Shown piece after piece: positions 56,373-64,000 of a stretch of 64,000 bases of DNA. The stretch comes from Oceaniglobus trochenteri. GTDB taxonomy: Bacteria > Pseudomonadota > Alphaproteobacteria > Rhodobacterales > Rhodobacteraceae. The notes beneath the pieces are model-generated. The model was not told where the DNA came from and searched no databases. It saw only the letters and a list, made by a program, of their open reading frames with translations. Numbering within the stretch: position 1 is the first letter of the stretch; each line of letters begins with the position of its first letter. The stretch lies in assembly GCF_020529025.1 (NCBI RefSeq), contig NZ_JACNMM010000002.1:62001-126000 (forward strand). The letters run 5' to 3'. A program made the position numbers and the translations under genes.

Positions 56373-57473
56373 CTATCCGATCTCCGAGATTTTGCGGGTG
56401 CCGATGATTTCAAGCCCATAGGCCTCGAGCCCGACAACCTTGGGGCGGGGCGAATTGGTAAGCAGGACCAGCTGCGAGATGCCCAGCGACGACAGGATCT
56501 GCGCCCCGAGGCCGTATTGGCGCAGGGTCTGGGGAGAGACTTCGTTCTCGGCCGAAAGCTTCATGTGCAGATCGCGCAGGAGGACGAGGACACCGCGCCC
56601 CTCGGCGGCGATCATCTCCATCGCGTCGCCGAATTCGCGCGCCCGCCCTGCCCCGCCAAGGCCCACCACATCCAGCAGCGGGTCAAGAGCGTGCATCCGC
56701 ACCAACACCGGATCGTCGCCCGAAATGTCGCCCTTGATCAGGGCGATATGTTCGGCGCCCTGGGTTTCGTCGGTATAGATGCGCATGGTCCAGTCGCCGC
56801 CGAATTCCGAGGTGACCACCTGTTCGCTGCGGGGGCGCACCAGATTGTCGTGGCGGCGGCGATAGGCGATGAGATCGGAAATGGTGCCGATCTTCAGCCC
56901 GTGGCGTTGGGCGAAGGCCACCAGATCGGGCAGACGGGCCATGGTGCCGTCGTCGTTCATGATCTCGCAGATCACACCGGCGGGTTTCTTGCCGGCCAGG
57001 CGCGCAATGTCGGTCGCCGCCTCGGTATGGCCCGCGCGCACCAACACGCCGCCTTCGCGGGCGCGCAGGGGGAAGACATGGCCGGGCGTGGCGATGTCGG
57101 CGCCGGTTTTCGTTTCGTCGATGGCGGTGGCGATGGTCAGGGCGCGGTCATGGGCGCTGATCCCGGTGGTGACGCCTTCGCGCGCCTCGATCGAGATGGT
57201 GAAGGCGGTTTCGTGGCGCGATGAATTATGCGTCGACATCAAGGGCAGGCCCAGCGCGTCAAGCCGTTCACCCGGCAGCGTCAGGCAGATCAGCCCGCGC
57301 CCGTGGGTGGCCATGAAATTCACCATTTCGGGGGTGGCCATTTCGGCGGGGATCACCAGATCGCCCTCGTTTTCGCGGTCTTCGTGATCGACAAGGATGA
57401 ACATGCGGCCCTGGCGCGCATCCTCGATGATCTCGTCGATGGACGACACGGCGTCGTGGTAATGATCGGTCAT
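56373..57473 (-). CDS. ribB: 3,4-dihydroxy-2-butanone 4-phosphate synthase with degenerate GTP cyclohydrolase II domain
   Basis: A 366-residue RibBA-like protein. The RibB half (1-200) is complete: DHEDRENEGDLVIPAEMAT, LTLPGERLDALGLPLM and GVTTGISAHDRALTI, with HAGHTEA near the end. The C-terminal RibA-like half (205-366) lacks the cysteine cluster that binds catalytic zinc in GTP cyclohydrolase II (HALDPLLDVVGL occupies that place), so only the butanone phosphate reaction is expected. This form is known in alphaproteobacteria. The start at 57473 gives the normal N-terminus. Confidence 0.92.
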   Translation of the reverse strand: MTDHYHDAVSSIDEIIEDARQGRMFILVDHEDRENEGDLVIPAEMATPEMVNFMATHGRGLICLTLPGERLDALGLPLMSTHNSSRHETAFTISIEAREGVTTGISAHDRALTIATAIDETKTGADIATPGHVFPLRAREGGVLVRAGHTEAATDIARLAGKKPAGVICEIMNDDGTMARLPDLVAFAQRHGLKIGTISDLIAYRRRHDNLVRPRSEQVVTSEFGGDWTMRIYTDETQGAEHIALIKGDISGDDPVLVRMHALDPLLDVVGLGGAGRAREFGDAMEMIAAEGRGVLVLLRDLHMKLSAENEVSPQTLRQYGLGAQILSSLGISQLVLLTNSPRPKVVGLEAYGLEIIGTRKISEIG

Positions 57474-57528
57474 GGCGGCTCCTGCACTTGGGCGGGCAAT
57501 AGCGCAGGTCAGGCGCGATGACCAGTGC

Positions 57529-58101
57529 TCAAAGCCCGCGTGCCGTGCCGTTATCGCCAACAAAGAACCGATCCTGGGGCAGATAGGCCGCCAGGCGCGC
57601 GGCCCCGGCCCATTCGCGCTCGAATGCGACATCGCCGATCAGGACCACACCGTCGGCCGGCAGGCCACGGTCGTTCAGCACCGACAGCACACCGGCCCGT
57701 TGATCGCGCCAAAGCGCGAAGGGCGCCGGTGCCGGGTGGGCGGCGTCCAGCGGTTCGCCAGGCGCCAGGCCATGGTGGGGCGGATGCAGCAGGGCCGTGC
57801 GGTCGCAGGCCATGTCACGCAACTGCGCGGCGCGGTCGGCTGGCATCCGGCCACTGGCAAGATGCAGGCGCAGGGCGTTCGAGGAGAACAGGAAACCGAT
57901 GATGTCACGCCCGCTTGTGGCGCGGACGGTGGCGTAGGTGTGGTAATCGAGCCCGATCTCTTTCGCCCGTGCTACCCGGCGGCGGATCACGTTCAGCGGC
58001 AGTTGCGGCAGCAGATCACGCCGTGCCTTGCCCCAGGCGTAGCGGCGAAACCCCTGCCCCGGTTCCATCGAGGGGCCGTTGTTGTGTCCCATGCCGCTCA
58101 T
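57529..58101 (-). CDS. Conserved hypothetical protein within the rib operon
   Basis: A 190-residue protein starting MSGMGHNNGPSMEPGQGFRRY. 'MGHNNGP' starts occur in several alphaproteobacterial proteins of unknown role. The middle has a helical ...LPLNVIRRRVARAKEIGLDYHTYATVRATSGRDIIGFLFSSNALRL segment. No enzyme motif recognised. It lies between ribE and ribB on the same strand, so co-expression with riboflavin synthesis is likely. Confidence 0.7.
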   Translation of the reverse strand: MSGMGHNNGPSMEPGQGFRRYAWGKARRDLLPQLPLNVIRRRVARAKEIGLDYHTYATVRATSGRDIIGFLFSSNALRLHLASGRMPADRAAQLRDMACDRTALLHPPHHGLAPGEPLDAAHPAPAPFALWRDQRAGVLSVLNDRGLPADGVVLIGDVAFEREWAGAARLAAYLPQDRFFVGDNGTARGL

Positions 58102-58132
58102 CGTTCCCTCCGGTCGCTCTTCGCGGGTGCCA

Positions 58133-58735
58133 TCACGCGAACTCCTGCAAACGGGCGACGTAGCGCGCCATGGTGTCGATCTCGAGGTTCACCGCATCGC
58201 CGACCGCGACATCGCCCCAGGTGGTGGCCTGCTTTGTGTGCGGAATGAAGTTGATGCCGAAGCTTGCCCCGTCAACCTCGTTCACCGTGAGCGATGTACC
58301 GTTCAGCGCGACCGACCCCTTGGGCGCGATGAACCGGGCCAGGGCCTCGGGCGCCTTCAGGGTGACGCGGGTGCTGTCGCCCTCATCGTGCATGGCCGTG
58401 ATCTCGGCCACGCCATCGACGTGGCCCGCCACGATATGCCCGCCCAGCTCATCCCCAACCTTGAGCGCACGTTCCAGGTTGATACGTTTACCCAGGGGCC
58501 AGCCGTTGCGCCCGATGTTGGTGGCACCCACCGTTTCGGCCGAAATCTGCACATCGAACCAGGGCTGCGGCATCTGGCCCAGCGCCACCACCGTCAGGCA
58601 CACGCCATCGCAGGCGATCGACGCGCCGATGTCGATACCGTCGATATCATAACCGGTGGCGATCCGGGCGCGCAGGTCGCCCTCCTGGGCCACCTGAAGA
58701 ATGCTGCCGATATCGGTGATTATGCCTGTGAACAT
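58133..58735 (-). CDS. ribE: Riboflavin synthase alpha chain
   Basis: A 200-residue protein with two lumazine-binding barrels: MFTGIITDIGSI with ...GASIACDGVCLTVV (first) and GHIVAGHVDGVAEI with GSVALNGTSLTVNEVDG (second). It converts two 6,7-dimethyl-8-ribityllumazine molecules to riboflavin plus pyrimidine. Also named ribC in some species. First gene of the leftward rib-nusB series in this window; the divergent capsule gene starts 187 bp away. Confidence 0.95.
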   Translation of the reverse strand: MFTGIITDIGSILQVAQEGDLRARIATGYDIDGIDIGASIACDGVCLTVVALGQMPQPWFDVQISAETVGATNIGRNGWPLGKRINLERALKVGDELGGHIVAGHVDGVAEITAMHDEGDSTRVTLKAPEALARFIAPKGSVALNGTSLTVNEVDGASFGINFIPHTKQATTWGDVAVGDAVNLEIDTMARYVARLQEFA

Positions 58736-58921
58736 GCCGCTCTCCTTGTGTCGCCCAACAGCTAATCCGCCCTTTGCGGCAACTCAAGTGTCACGATCCT
58801 GCAAAAACCGGCGCGACAATGCCCTGCCGTTGACATTTAGTTGTCGAATTTCAGGGTAATGCTTGTCAGGACGGGCCATGGTGTCCGACCGGTCAACAAT
58901 TTCGCCCAAGGAGGGCCAGTG

Positions 58922-60208
58922 ATGGGCACGCCCGCCAAACGCCACTTCCTGTTCCTGCAAGGCCCCCATGGGCCGTTCTTTTCGCGCCTGTCACGGATGC
59001 TGCGCGCGGCAGGGGCCGAAACCTGGCGGGTGGGGTTCAACCGGGGCGATCAGTTCTTCTGGCACGATCCGGCCCGCTTCATCCCCTATACCGACCGCCC
59101 CGAAGCCTGGCCCGACACCTTTGCCGACCTGGTGGAACGCCACGCCATCAGCGATATCGTCATCTATGGCGATACGCGGCCGATCCATGCCCAGGCCATC
59201 GCCCATGCCCGCGCAAGGGGAATCACGGTCCATGTCTACGAGGAAGGTTATCTGCGGCCCTACTGGGTGACGTATGAGCGTGGCGGCTCGAACGGCAATT
59301 CGGCGCTGATGAACACCAGCGTGGCACAGATGCAGCACGCCCTGGCCAATGCCGAGCTGGACCAGCCCGAGGCACCCGCGCAATGGGGCGACATGCGCCA
59401 TCATATCTTCTACGGCGCGCTCTATCATGCCTTCGTCATGCTGGCGAACCGGCGCTATGCCAATTTCCGCCCCCATCGCGCGCAGACGGTAACGCAGGAA
59501 TTCCGCCTCTATCTCAAGCGGCTGATGCTGATGCCGGTGCTCTGGGCCGACCGGGTTCTGGCCACCATGCGCATTCGCGGCGGCGGCTTTCCCTATCACC
59601 TGGCCCTGTTGCAGCTGGAGCATGACAGCAACTTCCAGAAGCATTCGCCCTTCGCCACCTCACGCGAATTTCTTGAGCTTGTGGTCGAGGGGTTTGCCCG
59701 TGGGGCGCCCACCCACCACCACCTGGTGTTCAAGGCGCACCCGCTGGAGGATGGACGGGTGCCGCAGAAACGCGACCTGCGCCACATCGCGCGCCACTTC
59801 GGGGTCGAGGATCGGGTGCATTACGTGCGCGGCGGCAAGCTGGCCCAGCTTCTGGACCATGCGCGCAGTGCCGTGACCGTGAATTCGACCGCCGCGCAGC
59901 AGGTTCTTTGGCGCGGTTTGCCGCTCAAGGTGTTCGGCAATGCCGTCTATGCCAAACCCGAGTTCGTGAGCACCCAGACCATCGCCGAATTCTTCGTGCA
60001 GCCGACCCGCCCCGACAGCCGCGCCTACCGCGATTATCGCCACTATCTTCTTGAAACCAGCCAGATTCCCGGCGGTTTCTATTCCACCTCGGGGCGCCGA
60101 CAATTGATGCGCCAGGTGGTCGACATGATGCTGGCCCCTGATGACCCATATGATGCCCTGAACCGGGGCACAGCGGCACCAAGGCAACAGTTGCGCGTGG
60201 TGAAATAG
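58922..60208 (+). CDS. kpsS: Capsule polysaccharide export/Kdo-linker protein, KpsS-like
   Basis: A 428-residue protein of the KpsS/KpsC group. Key segments are FLQGPHGPFFSRLSRML, VYEEGYLRPYWVTYERGGSNGNS, HLVFKAHPLEDGR and VTVNSTAAQQVLWRGLPLKVFGNAVYA, the last typical of the Kdo-transferase domain. KpsS adds the first beta-Kdo to phosphatidylglycerol, starting the capsule lipid anchor. AAGGAGG lies 8 nt before the ATG. A perfect TTGACA at 58830 suggests a promoter, though its -10 is unclear. Confidence 0.9.
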   Translation: MGTPAKRHFLFLQGPHGPFFSRLSRMLRAAGAETWRVGFNRGDQFFWHDPARFIPYTDRPEAWPDTFADLVERHAISDIVIYGDTRPIHAQAIAHARARGITVHVYEEGYLRPYWVTYERGGSNGNSALMNTSVAQMQHALANAELDQPEAPAQWGDMRHHIFYGALYHAFVMLANRRYANFRPHRAQTVTQEFRLYLKRLMLMPVLWADRVLATMRIRGGGFPYHLALLQLEHDSNFQKHSPFATSREFLELVVEGFARGAPTHHHLVFKAHPLEDGRVPQKRDLRHIARHFGVEDRVHYVRGGKLAQLLDHARSAVTVNSTAAQQVLWRGLPLKVFGNAVYAKPEFVSTQTIAEFFVQPTRPDSRAYRDYRHYLLETSQIPGGFYSTSGRRQLMRQVVDMMLAPDDPYDALNRGTAAPRQQLRVVK

Positions 60209-60301
60209 GGCCACGGAACGGCGACAGTAGATTTTCCATCGCCTTTACCGTAGTTTACAAAAAAAACCTGAGGCAGAAACATAGGTCGAGGAGACCGAGC
60301 A

Positions 60302-61438
60302 GTGAAAATCAAGGGATCGCGCTGGGCGAAGTCCGTCGCCCTGGCCGCGCTTGTGGCCACCGTCGCAAGCTGCGGCTTGCCCCGTTCCGGCCCCAGCAAG
60401 CAGGAAATCTTCGAAGGTTCGGTACAGCGATCGGGCGACGCCTTCATCGTTACCGTCAACGACCGCGTGACCCGCGCTACCTCTGTCACCCCCGCGCTGG
60501 GATTCTCGGGCGCCTTCCTGAACGCCGGCGTTCTGGGGTCGGACACCATATCGCCGGGCGATACTCTGGGCCTGACGATCTTCGAAAACGTCGATGACGG
60601 GCTTCTGGTGCCCGAAGGCGCCCCCTCGGCCGTGCTGGAAGAGGTGCAGGTGGATGGATCGGGCTTCATCTTCGTGCCCTATGCCGGGCGCATCCGTGCC
60701 GCGGGCAATTCGCCCGAAACCGTACGCCGCCTGATCACCGAAAAGCTCGACAGCCAAACCCCGGACCCGCAGGTTCAGGTGCGCCGCCTTGCCGGCGACG
60801 GATCGACCGTTTCGGTTTCGGGCGGCGTGGGCGCGCAGGGTGTCTATGCCATCGAACGGCCCACCCGCACCCTTTCGTCGATGCTGGCGCGGGCCGGCGG
60901 CATCGCCATTCCCACCGAGATCGCCCAGGTGACGGTGATCCGCGGCGGGCACAAGGGCCGCGTCTGGTTCGAAGACCTCTACCAGAATCCCCGCCTCGAC
61001 ATCGCCCTGCGCGGCGGTGACCGTATCCTCGTGGAAGAGGATTCGCGGTCGTTCACCGCCCTGGGCGCGACCGGATCGCAGAACCGCGTGCCCTTCGAAT
61101 CACAGACCATCAGCGCGATCGAGGCTTTGGCCCAGGTGGGCGGCCTTTCGACATCGCTCGCCGATCCGACGGGCGTCTTCGTCTTCCGCAACGAACCGGC
61201 CGAAATCGCCAACCAGGTGCTGGGCCGGTCCGATCTTCAGGGGGCGCAACGGATGGTCTATGTCCTTGATCTTACCGCGCCCACCGGCATGTTCGAGGCG
61301 CGCGATTTCGCCATCCGCGACCAGGACACCGTCTATGTGACCGAGGCGCCCTATGTGCAGTGGACCAAGGTTCTCAACGCGCTGACCGGCACCGTCTCGA
61401 CGGTCGATTCGCTCAACAGCCTCGGCTCGGGTGGCTGA
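60302..61438 (+). CDS. Polysaccharide export outer-membrane lipoprotein (Wza/KpsD-like)
   Basis: A 378-residue protein with GTG start. A lipoprotein signal ends at VASC (C24). The Poly_export domain begins near SPGDTLGLTIFENV, and SLBB-type beta-grasp repeats follow (VSVSGGVGAQGVYAIERPTRTLSSMLARAGG; ALAQVGGLSTSLADPTGVFVFRNE). It would form the outer-membrane channel for capsule or exopolysaccharide. It overlaps kpsC by 8 nt. Confidence 0.9.
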   Translation: MKIKGSRWAKSVALAALVATVASCGLPRSGPSKQEIFEGSVQRSGDAFIVTVNDRVTRATSVTPALGFSGAFLNAGVLGSDTISPGDTLGLTIFENVDDGLLVPEGAPSAVLEEVQVDGSGFIFVPYAGRIRAAGNSPETVRRLITEKLDSQTPDPQVQVRRLAGDGSTVSVSGGVGAQGVYAIERPTRTLSSMLARAGGIAIPTEIAQVTVIRGGHKGRVWFEDLYQNPRLDIALRGGDRILVEEDSRSFTALGATGSQNRVPFESQTISAIEALAQVGGLSTSLADPTGVFVFRNEPAEIANQVLGRSDLQGAQRMVYVLDLTAPTGMFEARDFAIRDQDTVYVTEAPYVQWTKVLNALTGTVSTVDSLNSLGSGG

Positions 61439-63482
61439 CGCCTCGCGCCCAGATGACACTGATGCCGCCGGTGGGGTCTCCTCCCGGCGGCTTTTCGTTT
61501 ACAACGCAGGATTCCTGAGGGCGCGACGCATTCGCCGCATCCTGGCCCTGTCGGGCTGGGACATATCGCTGGGCCTGCCGCGCGAGGGCGACTGGATAGG
61601 CGTCTGGGGCAGATCGCCCTATGCCGTCCGGGGCGAGGCCGTGGCACAGCGGCGCAGCACCCCCCTTCTGCGGGTCGAGGATGCCTTCCTGCGCTCGGTC
61701 CTGCCGGGGCGCGCGGGTGGTCCGCCCCTGGGCCTGCATCTCGATAGGCGGGGCGCGCATTTCGACAGCGCCCAACCTTCCGACCTTGAGCATCTTCTGG
61801 CCACCCATCCCCTGGACGATACCGCCCTGCTGAACCGGGCGCGCGATGCGATCCAGCGGTTGAAACGCGCCCATCTCAGCAAATACAACGCCTTCGATCC
61901 CGACCTGCCGGTGCCTGACCCCGGTTATGTCCTGGTGATCGACCAGACCCGCGGCGATGCCTCGATCCGCCATGGCGCAGGGTCGGACTCCTTGTTCAAT
62001 GAGATGCTGGCCTTTGCACAAATCGAACATCCGGGCGCAAGAATCCTTTTGAAGACCCACCCGGAGACCGCCCAGGGGTTCAGAATCGGACATTACGGCC
62101 CGGGGCACGAAGATGCCCGCACCCAACTTTACGCCGATCCCGTATCGCCCTGGGCGCTGCTGGAGGGGGCGATTGCCATCTATACCGTGACCTCGCAAAT
62201 GGGGTTCGAGGCGATCCTGGCAGGCCACCGCCCCCGCGTCTTCGGCCAACCCTTTTATGGCGGCTGGGGGCTGACCCAGGATGAAAACCCCTGCCCCCGC
62301 CGCGAACGCCGCCTGACCCGGGCGCAGCTTTTCGCCGCCGCGATGATCCTCTATCCGGTCTGGTACGATCCGTTTTCCGACCGGCTTTGCGAACTGGAAA
62401 CCGCTATCGACACGCTTGAGGCCGAGGTGCGCGCCTGGCGCGATGACCACGCGGGCCACGTCGCCAGCGGCATGCGGCTGTGGAAGCGCCGTCCGCTGCA
62501 ACGGGTCTTCGGGCGCCAGAAACGCCTGATCTTTCGGGACGACCCGGCCGAGGCGACAGAACTGGCGCAGCAAACCGGGCGCGGCCTTCTGGTCTGGGCC
62601 GGGAAAGAGGATGAAGCCCACCAAGGCCGCATCCGACGGGTAGAAGACGGCTTTCTGCGCTCGCGCGGGTTGGGGGCAAACCTGGTGCCGCCGCTGTCGT
62701 TGGTGGCCGACGATCTGGGCATCTATTACGACCCCACGCGCCCCTCGCGGCTGGAGCATCTGATCGCCGCCTCTGTCCACCTGACACCGACAGAAATCGA
62801 ACATTCTGAACGGCTGATACGCGACATTTGCACGCTTAAACTATCAAAATACAACATTGGCGCAGGTGACTTTCCGCATTTGGAAGCAGGCCACCGCATC
62901 CTCGTTCCCGGCCAGGTCGAGGATGACGCCTCAATCCGCAAGGGCTGTGGTGACTGCGCCACCAACCTTGACCTGCTGCGCCGCACGCGCGAGGCCAACC
63001 CCCAAGCGGTGATCCTCTACAAGCCGCACCCGGATGTCGAAACCGGTCTGCGCGCGGGCCGGATCGAACCGGAAACCGCCTTGCTTTACGCCAGCCAGAT
63101 CATCACCGGCACCGATCCCGTCGCGCTGATTTCCGAGGTTCACGAGGTTTGGACCATGACGTCGCTTCTGGGGTTCGAGGCGCTGTTGCGGGATGTGCCT
63201 GTCACCACCCTGGGCGCGCCGTTCTATGCCGGTTGGGGGCTGACGCGCGATCTTGGCCCGGTGCCCGAGCGCCGCACCGCCCGCCCCAGCCTGGCGCAAC
63301 TGGTGCATGCCACGCTGATCGGCTATCCGCGCTACCACGATCCGGTCACCGACATGCCTTGCCCCGCCGAGGTGGTGATGCAGCGCCTTGCCACAGGCAC
63401 CGTTCCGCGACCCGGACCGGCCAATCGGCTGTTGTCGAAGGCACAGGGCCTATTGGCCAGCCGCGCCCATCTGTGGCGCTAG
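61431..63482 (+). CDS. kpsC: Capsule beta-Kdo transferase KpsC-like, duplicated catalytic domains
   Basis: A 683-residue protein with two related halves. LLRVEDAFLRSVLPG... LEHLLATHPLDD... HLSKYN (about 80-155) is repeated as RRVEDGFLRSRGLG... LEHLIAASVHLT... KLSKYN (about 400-475). Each half ends with the TSQMGFEAILAG...PFYGGWGLT or TSLLGFEALLRD...PFYAGWGLT motif. KpsC adds alternating beta-Kdo residues after KpsS. GTG start overlaps the export gene. The 3' end overlaps ribD by 33 bp. Confidence 0.92.
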   Translation: MADASRPDDTDAAGGVSSRRLFVYNAGFLRARRIRRILALSGWDISLGLPREGDWIGVWGRSPYAVRGEAVAQRRSTPLLRVEDAFLRSVLPGRAGGPPLGLHLDRRGAHFDSAQPSDLEHLLATHPLDDTALLNRARDAIQRLKRAHLSKYNAFDPDLPVPDPGYVLVIDQTRGDASIRHGAGSDSLFNEMLAFAQIEHPGARILLKTHPETAQGFRIGHYGPGHEDARTQLYADPVSPWALLEGAIAIYTVTSQMGFEAILAGHRPRVFGQPFYGGWGLTQDENPCPRRERRLTRAQLFAAAMILYPVWYDPFSDRLCELETAIDTLEAEVRAWRDDHAGHVASGMRLWKRRPLQRVFGRQKRLIFRDDPAEATELAQQTGRGLLVWAGKEDEAHQGRIRRVEDGFLRSRGLGANLVPPLSLVADDLGIYYDPTRPSRLEHLIAASVHLTPTEIEHSERLIRDICTLKLSKYNIGAGDFPHLEAGHRILVPGQVEDDASIRKGCGDCATNLDLLRRTREANPQAVILYKPHPDVETGLRAGRIEPETALLYASQIITGTDPVALISEVHEVWTMTSLLGFEALLRDVPVTTLGAPFYAGWGLTRDLGPVPERRTARPSLAQLVHATLIGYPRYHDPVTDMPCPAEVVMQRLATGTVPRPGPANRLLSKAQGLLASRAHLWR

Positions 63483-64000
63483 GCGCCATTCGGCCAGCAC
63501 ATTGCCCCCGACATCGCGCAGGCCGTGCAGCCTGAAGCGCGGTCCATCCGCCAGCGCCGCAAGCCCGAGATTGCCCAGCGATGGTCGCCCCTCGGCCCCC
63601 AGGGCCAGCCCCGCGGTGAACCCGATCAGCCGGTCCACCAGCCCCGCCCGCAGCAGGGAGGCCGCAAGCGCGCCCCCACCCTCGCAGAGGATGCGCGTCA
63701 GCCCCGCCTGCGCCAGCGTCTGCAAGGCCAGCGCCGGATCAACCGCGCCGTCGCCCGGAACCTCGAAGGTGCGCGCGCCCAGCCGCTGCCAGGGTGCCGC
63801 ATCGGCGCCCGGCCCATGGAGCAGCCACAGCGGCACCTGCTGCGCCGTGCGCGCCAGCCGTCCATCCAGGGGCAGGTTCAGCCCCGCCGACAGGACCACG
63901 CGCAGGGGCTGCGTTACCGCGCCGTAGCCCCGCACATCAAGGCTGGGGTCGTCGGCGCGGGCAGTGCCGCCGCCGACCATCACCGCGTCATGGGTCATCC
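63450..64000 (-). CDS. ribD: Riboflavin biosynthesis deaminase/reductase RibD, C-terminal reductase part (cut by window)
   Basis: The minus-strand frame is open to the window end. ATHDAVMVGGGTARADDPSLDVR, RVVLSAGLNLPLDGRL, LCEGGGALAASLLRAGLVDRLIGF and the C-terminus are the reductase domain of RibD, which reduces the deaminated pyrimidine ribose to ribitol. The N-terminal deaminase lies outside the window. It is on the same strand as ribE but separated by the opposite-strand capsule block. Confidence 0.92.
   Translation of the reverse strand, partial: MTHDAVMVGGGTARADDPSLDVRGYGAVTQPLRVVLSAGLNLPLDGRLARTAQQVPLWLLHGPGADAAPWQRLGARTFEVPGDGAVDPALALQTLAQAGLTRILCEGGGALAASLLRAGLVDRLIGFTAGLALGAEGRPSLGNLGLAALADGPRFRLHGLRDVGGNVLAEWRLAPQMGAAGQ

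Noticed and set aside
57474-58921. FMN (RFN) riboswitch upstream of ribB or ribE
   Set aside because: Upstream gaps are only 55 bp for ribB and 186 bp for ribE, and I see none of the conserved RFN helices; a riboswitch before ribD would be outside the window.

Overview
The window is a piece of an alphaproteobacterial chromosome, almost certainly a Rhodobacterales (Rhodobacteraceae) species. Signs are: high GC with strong GC3; a tRNA-His with G1:U72 and A73, the alphaproteobacterial form lacking the usual G-1:C73; an intergenic motif GAGTATTTnnnGCAAGAAAG that occurs twice; and gene types typical of the order (ligase-associated exonuclease plus ATP-dependent ligase, MmcB, RpoH, a RibB with a degenerate RibA-like tail).

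Layout. (1) Positions 1-11.6 kb are host: an alpha-E (DUF403) protein and a frameshifted circularly permuted ATP-grasp gene, DNA exonuclease plus DNA ligase, oligoendopeptidase F, a Gfo/Idh/MocA oxidoreductase, rpoH, rluD and a sulfotransferase. (2) Positions 11,623-51,137 are a complete-looking 39.5 kb temperate prophage in the 3' half of a tRNA-His gene, bounded by a perfect 51-bp direct repeat. (3) Positions 51.1-64 kb are host again: GNAT, MmcB, a membrane protein plus a ClpP/SppA-like protein, nusB-ribH-ribB-ribE with ribD at the window edge, and a divergent capsule export block (KpsS, Wza/KpsD-like, KpsC) lying between ribE and ribD.

The prophage has a lambda-style lysogeny control region and T7-style virion genes. 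A leftward operon carries an AlpA-like HTH protein, small coupled ORFs and a tyrosine integrase. A CI-like repressor faces a Cro-position protein. Both the leftward and rightward promoter regions carry a shared CTCAC-N6-GTGAG inverted repeat and a shared 17-nt element, so they look like paired OL and OR operators. The rightward early genes include a Tad2/DUF2829 (anti-Thoeris family) protein, a Toprim primase and a P-loop replication ATPase, followed by a non-coding region with twelve copies of CGTTGTG, which I read as an iteron-type replication origin or regulatory array. Late genes follow the podovirus order: TerS candidate, TerL, portal, scaffold, capsid, tubular A and B, internal virion proteins, a double beta-helix tailspike, then a lysis cassette with amidase endolysin and overlapping Rz/Rz1-type spanins. 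No phage RNA polymerase or DNA polymerase gene is present, so host enzymes are presumably used.

The most unusual points are a second Tad2-like domain on a protein encoded inside the internal-virion-protein block, the iteron array, an ejection protein combining lysozyme-like, M15 peptidase and ParB-like (ddrB) domains, a reverse-oriented DUF4145 cargo gene in the early operon, and a repressor that seems to lack the self-cleavage lysine. Family assignments come from reading translated sequence and motifs by eye; none was confirmed by database search.
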